Assembly: GCA_910578235.1 (NCBI GenBank)
Contig: CAJTPP010000102.1
Coordinates: 1 to 5,853 of the forward strand
Reading direction: 5' to 3'
Length of the DNA: 5,853 nt
DNA from: an uncultured Clostridia bacterium
GTDB lineage: Bacteria > Bacillota > Clostridia > UBA1381
Shown here: piece by piece, positions 1 through 5,627 of the stretch
How the letters are laid out: the number at the start of each line of letters is the position of its first letter
Position numbering within the stretch: position 1 is the stretch's first letter
Notes under the pieces: model-generated
The model's database searches: none
Seen by the model: the letters and a program-made list of their open reading frames with translations, nothing else
What the model was told of the DNA's origin: nothing
Translations under genes and position numbers: made by a program

Positions 1-86
1 AAATATATGAAAAAAAAGCGGAAAATGATTATGACAGCTTTTCCTGTTTTATAGACGCTGTAAAGGAGAAGGCATATGGATATTAA
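1..86 (+). CDS. C-terminal end of an upstream gene, possibly glutamyl-tRNA reductase (hemA); partial
   Basis: Frame 3 is open from the window edge and codes for about 27 residues ending in KEKAYGY before the TAA at 84-86. It is acidic/basic and helical in character, with no diagnostic motif. Its stop lies 11 nt inside hemC, so the two reading frames overlap and hemC's ribosome site lies within this gene, which is the same style of junction seen further down the operon. In many Clostridia the gene just before hemC is hemA (glutamyl-tRNA reductase, first committed enzyme of the C5 route to 5-aminolevulinate). That identity is inferred from position only. That the fragment is coding at all rests on the open frame and the operon style. 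Confidence 0.45.
   Translation, partial: IYEKKAENDYDSFSCFIDAVKEKAYGY
64..68 (+). promoter_or_regulatory. Ribosome binding site of hemC
   Basis: AGGAG lies 7 nt before the ATG at 76. It sits inside the last codons of the upstream gene, so ribosomes finishing that gene could reload directly on hemC. It fixes the start at 76 rather than a later methionine. Confidence 0.7.
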
Positions 87-930
87 AATAGGCTCGCGCG
101 GCAGTGATCTTGCCGTTAAACAGACAGAGGCTGTTGCTGAAAAATTAAAATTGCATTTTCCCGATGACAGCTTTGAGATTGTCCGTATATCAACAACAGG
201 TGACAGACAAACGGACAAAACGCTGCAAAGCTTTGGCGGCCTGGGTGTGTTTATAAAAGAAATTGAGGCTGCTCTGCTTGACGGAAGAATTGATATGGCC
301 GTTCACAGCGCTAAGGATATTCCGACACAGCTTCAGGACGGAATTGGAATTACCGCCGCGCTTTTAAGGGAAGACAGAGACGACGCTCTTGTTTCTTTCG
401 GAAATATAGAGAATGTGAAAATAATAGGAACAGGCAGCGCGAGACGGGAGTCTCAGGCGAGGAAAATATTTCCTGACGCGGAGTTCAGGCAGATCAGAGG
501 TAATATTTATACGCGCCTTGAAAAGGTGAAAAGCGGCGAATATGACGCGGTTATAATGGCAAAGGCAGCTTTGAACCGTCTTAATATTACGGGGGCTAAT
601 GTTATGGATTTACCGTTTATATGCGCTGCAGGTCAGGGTATAATTGCTGTGGAGACTGCGGGCGGCAGGATGAGGAAATATACGGAATTGATAAATGACG
701 CGGCGGTAATGGCCGAGCTTACGGCGGAGAGGGCGTTTCTGAAATATACGGGCGGCGGATGTCATATGCCGTGTGGGGCTTCGGCCGTATACGAAAACGG
801 CGAAATTACAATGAGCACTTATTATCACTGCGGGGGCAACGACATTATTCTTAAAATGACAGACGCAGATCCGGAACTGTTGGGTAAGATCATGGCGGAG
901 AAAACAATAAAGTCAGCGGAGGGAAAATAA
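76..930 (+). CDS. hemC: Hydroxymethylbilane synthase (porphobilinogen deaminase)
   Basis: This cytosolic enzyme joins four porphobilinogen molecules into linear hydroxymethylbilane, using a covalently bound dipyrromethane primer. Family landmarks are in order: the N-terminal RGSDLAVKQ block (residues 8-16), VHSAKD with the catalytic aspartate at residue 81, GTGSARRE, RGNIYTRL (substrate carboxylate-binding arginines), AAGQG, and TGGGCHMPCGA. Cys229 is the expected dipyrromethane attachment site, and a second cysteine lies at 233. At 284 residues it is slightly shorter than the E. coli enzyme (313), mostly at the C-terminus. Oddities: the usual GGKG-type loop reads GGLG (residues 54-57), losing a normally basic position, and the usual PAVGQG reads CAAGQG. 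The stop codon abuts the ATG of the next gene. It is part of the hem/sir operon and is very likely cotranscribed. Confidence 0.95.
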   Translation: MDIKIGSRGSDLAVKQTEAVAEKLKLHFPDDSFEIVRISTTGDRQTDKTLQSFGGLGVFIKEIEAALLDGRIDMAVHSAKDIPTQLQDGIGITAALLREDRDDALVSFGNIENVKIIGTGSARRESQARKIFPDAEFRQIRGNIYTRLEKVKSGEYDAVIMAKAALNRLNITGANVMDLPFICAAGQGIIAVETAGGRMRKYTELINDAAVMAELTAERAFLKYTGGGCHMPCGASAVYENGEITMSTYYHCGGNDIILKMTDADPELLGKIMAEKTIKSAEGK

Positions 931-2358
931 ATGGTATATATTGTCGGCGCCGGCCCGGGCGGCAGCGGCCTTATTACGCTCAGAGGAATGGAGTGTATAG
1001 AAAACGCTGAGGTTATAGTTTATGATCATCTTGTAAATCCCACTTTTCTGAATTATGCGAGTGAAAACTGCATGCTTATTTATGCGGGCAAAACAGCGGG
1101 CAGTCATCAAATGGAACAGGAAAAAATAAATGAAACTCTCATAAAGTACGGAAAAACACTGAATGTTGTGCGCCTGAAAGGCGGTGATCCGTTTGTATTC
1201 GGCAGAGGCGGCGAGGAAGCTGCCGTTCTTGCGGAAAATGATATTCCGTATGAGCTTGTAGCGGGAGTGTCCTCGTGTTACAGTGTGCCTATGTACAGCG
1301 GTATTCCTGTGACGAGCAGGGGGACGGCATCCTCATTTCATGTTGTTACGGGTCATGAGAAGAACGGAAATCAAACGGTAGATTACAGTATGCTCGCAAA
1401 ACTTGGCGGGACGCTTGTGTTTCTTATGGGACTTGGCAATGCTGGAAAAATCTCATCCGAACTTATTGAAAACGGAATGGATGCAAACACTGGTGCGGCG
1501 GTGATTTCGCGCGGCACGACACAAAAACACCATCATGTGGTGGGAACGCTCGGGGAGCTTTCATCTATGGCGGAAAAGGTATCCCCGCCCGCGGTAATCA
1601 TTGTCGGCAATACTGTAAGGGAACAAAGGGAATGGTTTTCACCCGAGGGTAAAAATATTCTCGTAACAGGAACGCGTCTTATGAATTTCGAGCTTCAAAA
1701 AGCGTTTGGCGGTAATTTGACAGAAATTTCACTTATAAAAACTGTTCCGATAAATTATGACGCATTTACAGGAACAGATTTAAAGAGCTTCTCGCATATA
1801 GTTTTTACAAGCGCGAACGGAGTTAATATTTTCTTTGAATATCTGAAAAAAGCAAAAATAGACGTAAGAATATTAAGTAACGCGGCGTTTGCCGCCGTTG
1901 GAAATAAAACAGCTCTTGCCCTTGAGGAAAGAGGTTTTTACGTTTATGTTATTCCCGATATATCTAATGGAAGGGAGCTTGCAAATATACTTTGCGCTGA
2001 GCGTCATACGAAAATGCTGATAATCCGCGCGGAGAACGGAAATAGTGAAATGACGGATATTTTGTCTGAAAACGGTGTTTGTTTTACGGATTTAAAGTTG
2101 TATCGGACAGAGACGGATTATTCAAAAAAAGAACTGCTTAATTTATGCGTCAAAGATATGGATTATGTGATTATTGCAAGCGGTAGCGCAGCAAAGGCTT
2201 TCGCTGAAATGACTGTCGGTGATACGGATGCGAGGATAATTTCAATAGGAGCCGGGACAACTGCCGAAGCCGGGAAATACGGTGTGAAAGTTTATAAAAC
2301 AGCCGAGACAGCCTGCGCGGCAAGTATTGCGGAATGTATAAGGAGTGATTTTGAATGA
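931..2358 (+). CDS. cobA-hemD: Fused uroporphyrinogen-III C-methyltransferase / uroporphyrinogen-III synthase
   Basis: This 475-residue two-domain protein takes hydroxymethylbilane through uroporphyrinogen III to precorrin-2. Residues 1 to about 236 form the SAM-dependent methyltransferase (SUMT/CobA): the glycine-rich VGAGPG start, RLKGGDPFVFGRGGEE (81-96), AGVSS (111-115), GIPVTSRG (124-131), VVTGHE, LMGLGN (165-170) and the ISRGTTQ block (192-197). Residues about 240-475 form HemD: ILVTGTR (243-249), VFTSANGV (291-298), AAVGNKTA (321-328), LIIRAENG (363-370), IASGSAA and an IGAGTTAEA near the end. HemD is poorly conserved in general, but all these blocks are recognisable. The fusion is common in Clostridia and channels uroporphyrinogen III toward siroheme or cobalamin. 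Oddity: the usual GAGPGDP signature reads GAGPGGS, lacking the aspartate. The ATG follows the hemC stop with no gap, with GGAGGG 7 nt upstream (918-923). The end overlaps hemB by ATGA. Confidence 0.95.
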   Translation: MVYIVGAGPGGSGLITLRGMECIENAEVIVYDHLVNPTFLNYASENCMLIYAGKTAGSHQMEQEKINETLIKYGKTLNVVRLKGGDPFVFGRGGEEAAVLAENDIPYELVAGVSSCYSVPMYSGIPVTSRGTASSFHVVTGHEKNGNQTVDYSMLAKLGGTLVFLMGLGNAGKISSELIENGMDANTGAAVISRGTTQKHHHVVGTLGELSSMAEKVSPPAVIIVGNTVREQREWFSPEGKNILVTGTRLMNFELQKAFGGNLTEISLIKTVPINYDAFTGTDLKSFSHIVFTSANGVNIFFEYLKKAKIDVRILSNAAFAAVGNKTALALEERGFYVYVIPDISNGRELANILCAERHTKMLIIRAENGNSEMTDILSENGVCFTDLKLYRTETDYSKKELLNLCVKDMDYVIIASGSAAKAFAEMTVGDTDARIISIGAGTTAEAGKYGVKVYKTAETACAASIAECIRSDFE

Positions 2359-3317
2359 TAAAAAGACCGAGACGCCTGCGAGTGTCAAAACAGATACGCG
2401 ATCTCGCGCATGAGGTGTCAGTGGATAAATCTGATCTGATTTATCCTATGTTTATTATTGACGGAAAAACAGAAGATATAGCGTCAATGCCGGGGATAAA
2501 GCGGTATTCGCTTGATGATTTACCTAAGGCCCTCAATGAGGTGACTGCGGCGGGAGTTAAGGCGGTGTTGTATTTTGGTATTCCGAAGCGCAAGGATGAA
2601 ACAGGAAGTGAAGCCTATAATGATGACGGAATTGTGCAGCGCGCTATACGTCTTACAAAAGAGTTATATCCGGAGCTTATTGTAATAGCGGATATTTGTC
2701 TGTGCGAATATACCTCGCATGGTCATTGCGGAATTGTCGGGCATGAATGTGTTGTTAATGACAAAACGCTTCCGTTTCTTGCAAAGGCCGCCGTTTCCTG
2801 CGCTAAGGCCGGAGCGGATATTGTCGCTCCGTCTGATATGATGGACGGCAGGGTTGCGGAGATACGTGACGCGCTTGATAAAAACTCGTTTGAGAATGTT
2901 CTGATTATGGCATATAGTGTCAAGTACGCTTCCGCATTTTACGGCCCGTTTCGTGACGCGGCAGACAGCGCGCCTGCGTTTGGAGACAGAAAAAGTTATC
3001 AGATGGATTTTCGTAACAGGAAAGAAGCGCTTATTGAAACACAGCTGGATATTGACGAGGGAGCTGACATTATAATGGTAAAACCTGCTTTGCCGTATCT
3101 TGATATTGTAAAAACAATCAGTGAGAAATTTAGTGCGCCGCTTGCGGTTTATCATGTGAGCGGAGAATATTCTATGATAAAAGCGGCGGCTCAAAACGGC
3201 TGGATTAACGAGAAGGCCGTTGTTATGGAAAGTCTGACCGCTATGAAAAGAGCGGGGGCAAAAATGCTTATAACGTATTACGCGCCCGAAGCAGCGAAAT
3301 GGCTGGAGGAAATGTGA
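2355..3317 (+). CDS. hemB: Delta-aminolevulinic acid dehydratase (porphobilinogen synthase)
   Basis: The enzyme condenses two 5-aminolevulinate molecules into porphobilinogen, the substrate of HemC. At 320 residues it is full length. Both Schiff-base lysines are present: Lys190 in YSVKYASAFYGPFR and Lys243 in MVKPALPYLD. The metal site is of the zinc type, with three cysteines (115, 117, 125) in DICLCEYTSHGHCG. IVAPSDMMDGRV (156-167) and VYHVSGEYSMIKAAA (265-279) are typical blocks. The start is set by AGGAG at 2341-2345, 9 nt before the ATG, and the ATGA overlap with cobA-hemD implies translational coupling. Its stop shares one base with the next start (TGATG). In the pathway hemB acts before hemC although it lies after it, which is usual for clostridial operons. 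Confidence 0.97.
   Translation: MIKRPRRLRVSKQIRDLAHEVSVDKSDLIYPMFIIDGKTEDIASMPGIKRYSLDDLPKALNEVTAAGVKAVLYFGIPKRKDETGSEAYNDDGIVQRAIRLTKELYPELIVIADICLCEYTSHGHCGIVGHECVVNDKTLPFLAKAAVSCAKAGADIVAPSDMMDGRVAEIRDALDKNSFENVLIMAYSVKYASAFYGPFRDAADSAPAFGDRKSYQMDFRNRKEALIETQLDIDEGADIIMVKPALPYLDIVKTISEKFSAPLAVYHVSGEYSMIKAAAQNGWINEKAVVMESLTAMKRAGAKMLITYYAPEAAKWLEEM
3305..3310 (+). promoter_or_regulatory. Ribosome binding site deciding the sirC start
   Basis: GGAGGA lies at the very end of hemB, 6 nt before the ATG at 3317. The in-frame ATG at 3299 lies upstream of this site and the GTG at 3314 is only 3 nt from it, so neither is well served. The start at 3317 is preferred. Confidence 0.75.
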
Positions 3318-3904
3318 TGTATCCTGTAATGCTTAACGTATTTGACAGATTATGCACGGTTGTAGGGGGCGGAAAGGTTGCTTTGCATAAAGCTGAAAAA
3401 CTGGCTGAAAGCGGAGCGCGTGTCAGGGTAGTCAGTATGAGTTTTATTGACGGTTTTGAAACTTTTGAAACTCTCCGAAAGAAATACGCGCCGTCGGATA
3501 TAGAAGGATCATTCCTTGTTATAGCCGCTACGGATGATATGGATCTGAACAAAAAAATAGCGGATGACGCCCGCGGGCGCAATATTCTGACAGCTGTAGC
3601 GGATAATGCCGCTTATTCCGATTTTATTTCTCCCGCGTCTGTTACGAGCGGAGACATAACGCTGTCGGTTTCCACAAACGGAAAATTTCCGATGCTTGCA
3701 AAGAAATTATGTTTAGAAAAATCGGAAGAGCTTGATTTTTTCAGCGGTATACTGCCGCTGCTGAGTGAGTGCCGGAGACGTGTTATAGAAATGAACAGGA
3801 CGGATAAATCGGAATTGCTTGAGTTTATGCTGTCAGACGAGATGCTCGGGTATGCGGTGGGGGACAGGAAGCTTTTTGAAAAAAAGCTGGATTTGTCGGA
3901 TTAA
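3317..3904 (+). CDS. sirC: Precorrin-2 dehydrogenase (siroheme synthase N-terminal domain type)
   Basis: The NAD-dependent enzyme oxidises precorrin-2 to sirohydrochlorin; some relatives also insert iron to make siroheme. The 195-residue protein, counted from the ATG at 3317, begins YPVML and then has the Rossmann loop VVGGGKVALHKAEKL (15-29), FLVIAATDD (66-74), TAVADNAAYSDFISPA (92-107) and LSVSTNGKFP (116-125). Asp96 aligns with the catalytic Asp104 of Salmonella CysG, and Thr120 stands where CysG has the phosphorylated Ser128. The rest (126-195) is the helical dimerisation tail. Length matches stand-alone SirC-type proteins. The CysG methyltransferase half is absent because that activity sits in cobA-hemD two genes upstream. 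An upstream in-frame ATG at 3299 would add six residues but precedes the ribosome site. Whether it also acts as a ferrochelatase cannot be told from sequence. It is the last operon gene seen. Confidence 0.9.
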   Translation: MYPVMLNVFDRLCTVVGGGKVALHKAEKLAESGARVRVVSMSFIDGFETFETLRKKYAPSDIEGSFLVIAATDDMDLNKKIADDARGRNILTAVADNAAYSDFISPASVTSGDITLSVSTNGKFPMLAKKLCLEKSEELDFFSGILPLLSECRRRVIEMNRTDKSELLEFMLSDEMLGYAVGDRKLFEKKLDLSD

Positions 3905-3938
3905 GATATATTTTCAGATACTTTGTAAAAATAAACAA

Positions 3939-3967
3939 TAGACAAACCCGCGTATGAATGTTATAAT
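3939..3967 (+). promoter_or_regulatory. Sigma-A-type promoter with extended -10
   Basis: The -35 box is TAGACA (3939-3944, five of six consensus bases). A 17-nt spacer leads to a perfect TATAAT (3962-3967), preceded by TG one base upstream (3959-3960), an extended -10. Transcription should begin near 3974, giving a leader of only about 20 nt before the HIRAN gene. This marks the start of a new transcription unit after the hem/sir operon. No clear operator repeat was seen around it. Confidence 0.8.
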
Positions 3968-3982
3968 AAAATATATAGACTT

Positions 3983-3990
3983 GGGGGCGG
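3983..3990 (+). promoter_or_regulatory. Unusual G-run ribosome binding site of the HIRAN gene
   Basis: GGGGGCGG replaces the usual AGGAGG. The first five G can pair with the CCUCC of 16S rRNA through one G-U wobble, leaving 7 nt to the ATG at 3995. A second ATG four codons later (4007) has no better site, so 3995 is chosen. Confidence 0.55.
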
Positions 3991-3994
3991 TTTT

Positions 3995-4357
3995 ATGGAT
4001 GAAAATATGTATATAACTGTTACGGGATTTTCACATTATTACGGCAGAAAACCGTTTGCGATAGGTAATGTGCTTGTATGCGTAAAGGATCCCTCTAATA
4101 AATATGATTCGGAAGCGATTGTTACTCGTCTGCCTATTATAGGCCAGGTGGGATTTGTCGCTAACAATATGCAGTATGTTGCCGGAGGCACAATGAGCGC
4201 GGGCAGAATTTATGATAAGGTTGAAGATAAATTTTATGCGCGTGTTCTGTTCACAACTCAGAGTAAAATTATTTGCAGAATAGAAAATGGCAGCGACGAG
4301 GAGCTTGAGAAGGAGATACAGACTCAGCTTATGCAAAGCGAGGGCTGGGTACAGTGA
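3995..4357 (+). CDS. Small stand-alone HIRAN-domain protein
   Basis: The 120-residue soluble protein has no signal peptide or membrane segment. Residues about 6-96 match the HIRAN pattern: a beta strand ITVTGFSHYYG (7-17), a middle strand with VLVCVKDPSNKYDSEAI (26-42, the hallmark D-P-x-N-x-Y-D-x-x-A-I), then IGQVGFVANN (49-58) and further strands to KIICRIE (91-97). An acidic tail follows (98-120). In SWI/SNF helicases such as HLTF this domain binds 3' ends of single-stranded DNA; in bacteria it also occurs alone or fused to nucleases, with roles mostly unknown. Here it stands alone, first gene after a strong promoter and 16 nt before a membrane-anchored pilin-like protein, so the two are probably cotranscribed. 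DNA or nucleic-acid binding is inferred from the fold family only. Confidence 0.8.
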   Translation: MDENMYITVTGFSHYYGRKPFAIGNVLVCVKDPSNKYDSEAIVTRLPIIGQVGFVANNMQYVAGGTMSAGRIYDKVEDKFYARVLFTTQSKIICRIENGSDEELEKEIQTQLMQSEGWVQ

Positions 4358-4361
4358 TATT

Positions 4362-4367
4362 GAGGTG
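4362..4367 (+). promoter_or_regulatory. Ribosome binding site pointing to a TTG start
   Basis: GAGGTG, the exact complement of part of the 16S rRNA tail, lies 6 nt before TTG at 4374. No ATG lies in frame between the end of the HIRAN gene and the membrane segment. The only in-frame upstream ATG (4287) is deep inside the HIRAN gene and has no such site. Confidence 0.65.
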
Positions 4368-4373
4368 GAATTT

Positions 4374-5585
4374 TTGAAAAAACCCGAATTAAATAAAATC
4401 AAATCAAAGATTTTGTCGGTGTTTAAAGCGATAAGGTTAAAAAAAATTAAAATAAATATTGTAGATATTTTTGCGGCGGCAATAGTGCTTGTGCTGGCGG
4501 GTATAGTTGTGGTACCGTCTCTTGCGAAGTGCGTGGAAAACGGAAGAAAGACCGTCTGCGAGCATCATATGAATGAAATGCTGGGAATTTTGTCGTCAGA
4601 GCTTACCTCTGAGACGAAGCGGGGGGGCACATACTGGCATGATCTGATAAAAAACGGTAATTATCAAAAACTGATAGCGTCTTTGCATGATAAAACAAAC
4701 TCGCGAGAGTTTAGTCCGGCTGATTATTATATACAGACAGGCGATGAAGATATAACGCTTTTTTGTAAAGAGCATAAGGGTATAAAAGGCTGCTCGATAC
4801 GTTTTTCAAAATTACAGGATATAGATGTTGAGGTTGCTGCGAAGCCGATGCTTGGCGAGCAGATCGCATATCTGACGGTAAACGGGCCTGACACTTATTA
4901 TGAGGGTGATTCTCTTGACAGCAGGGATCCGAAAAAGATGATATTTAAAGGACGCGAGGTTGACAGGGCAATTCATAATCTGACTGTTACGGCGGTGTAT
5001 GTCGGCGGCGCTCGGGAGGAGCTTGAGCGCGGGCGCTATACTATTACGGCTGATACACTTAATATGTCAAAACCGGGTCAGACGCATCTGATTATCAGAT
5101 CAAATTCAAATTCTGTGTGGAATAACAGCTCGTATGTGCCGTTTGTGATAGATGTTATCGGTTCGGATGACGTTGCTCCGCTTATTGTTGACGGAGGGGT
5201 ATCAGGTAAATTCGAGCTGGCTTCGTGGGAATGGCGAGATTATGTGGATGAAGCCGCCCAGAGTTTGGATGGGAAGGATTTTGACGCTTCCATTATACGT
5301 TACGAGGGACATTATTACTATTATCCTGACGGATTGCGTATTGTAAACAGCCGTGAGAATGACACGCCGTTTAAGCATGCGCTTAATATTGACGACAATA
5401 CAAAGCCTGCGTATTATATTGAGTTTGACACAAATTCCGTTGTGCTGAATGATAATGATGAAAAAAATGTGCGCACGGGAAGTCTTAAGATTGAAAATGA
5501 ACTTGTGTACATATGGCAGGAGACTGCCAGTAAAGAGCTTGATAAAGGCTGGATACGAGTTTATTGCGAGCTTAATAAATATTGA
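4374..5585 (+). CDS. Membrane-anchored pilin-like protein with Ig-like domain; function unknown
   Basis: I do not recognise the family as a whole. From the TTG start the protein has 403 residues. Residues 1-27 are very lysine-rich (cytosolic). Residues 30-50 form one hydrophobic helix ending in VVVPSL, followed by KCVENGRKTVCEHHMNEML, which closely resembles a type IV pilin/pseudopilin stalk (IPsl-x-k-x-x-ENaRK-x-x-C). The prepilin peptidase site is degenerate: Lys replaces the -1 Gly and Asp the Glu at +5. Paired cysteines at 53/62 and an FCKEHKGIKGC segment (130-140) recall the C-x-x-H-G block of clostridial pilin-like proteins. Residues about 164-263 look like a bacterial Ig-like domain (EGDSLDSRD...VTAVYVGG...YTITADTLNMSKPGQTHLII). 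The remaining about 140 residues are Tyr/Asp-rich (HYYYYPDG at 313-320) and unmatched. An outside-facing C-terminus is inferred. An alternative start at ATG 4287 would add 29 unlikely residues read from inside the HIRAN gene. Confidence 0.7.
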   Translation: MKKPELNKIKSKILSVFKAIRLKKIKINIVDIFAAAIVLVLAGIVVVPSLAKCVENGRKTVCEHHMNEMLGILSSELTSETKRGGTYWHDLIKNGNYQKLIASLHDKTNSREFSPADYYIQTGDEDITLFCKEHKGIKGCSIRFSKLQDIDVEVAAKPMLGEQIAYLTVNGPDTYYEGDSLDSRDPKKMIFKGREVDRAIHNLTVTAVYVGGAREELERGRYTITADTLNMSKPGQTHLIIRSNSNSVWNNSSYVPFVIDVIGSDDVAPLIVDGGVSGKFELASWEWRDYVDEAAQSLDGKDFDASIIRYEGHYYYYPDGLRIVNSRENDTPFKHALNIDDNTKPAYYIEFDTNSVVLNDNDEKNVRTGSLKIENELVYIWQETASKELDKGWIRVYCELNKY

Positions 5586-5591
5586 TTGTTT

Positions 5592-5622
5592 AAAAGACAC
5601 TGCTATAAAGCAGTGTCTTTTT
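5592..5622. terminator. Bidirectional Rho-independent terminator
   Basis: A perfect 12-bp stem pairs AAAAGACACTGC (5592-5603) with GCAGTGTCTTTT (5610-5621) around a 6-nt loop TATAAA. The GC-richer 8-bp core is flanked by A4 on the left and T5 on the right, so a T-tract follows the stem on either strand. It begins 6 nt after the stop of the plus-strand gene and ends 5 nt from the stop of the minus-strand RNase H gene, serving both convergent units. Confidence 0.93.
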
Positions 5623-5627
5623 AGAAC

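Noticed and set aside
7..54. Short frame-1 peptide starting ATG at 7 (MKKKRK...)
   Set aside because: It has no ribosome site and is only 15 codons; frame 3 is open through the same region and ends in an overlap with hemC as expected for an operon.
2664..3194. A 176-codon open frame antisense to hemB
   Set aside because: It is the mirror of a strongly conserved gene, shows no ribosome site or recognisable motif, and its composition (Arg/Ile/Phe-rich) is what antisense of this codon usage gives.
3870..3888. 8-bp hairpin (AGCTTTTT / AAAAAGCT, 3-nt loop) near the end of sirC, considered as an operon terminator
   Set aside because: It lies inside the coding sequence, is mostly A-T pairs and is not followed by a T-tract.
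3905..3994. Possible riboswitch or small RNA in the gap after sirC
   Set aside because: The gap is only 90 nt and is taken up by a promoter and a leader of about 20 nt; no conserved box or stable stem is visible.
4031..4402. Minus-strand open frame of 123 codons opposite the HIRAN gene
   Set aside because: It is a shadow of a gene with clear domain motifs, promoter and ribosome site on the plus strand; nothing supports expression of the antisense frame.
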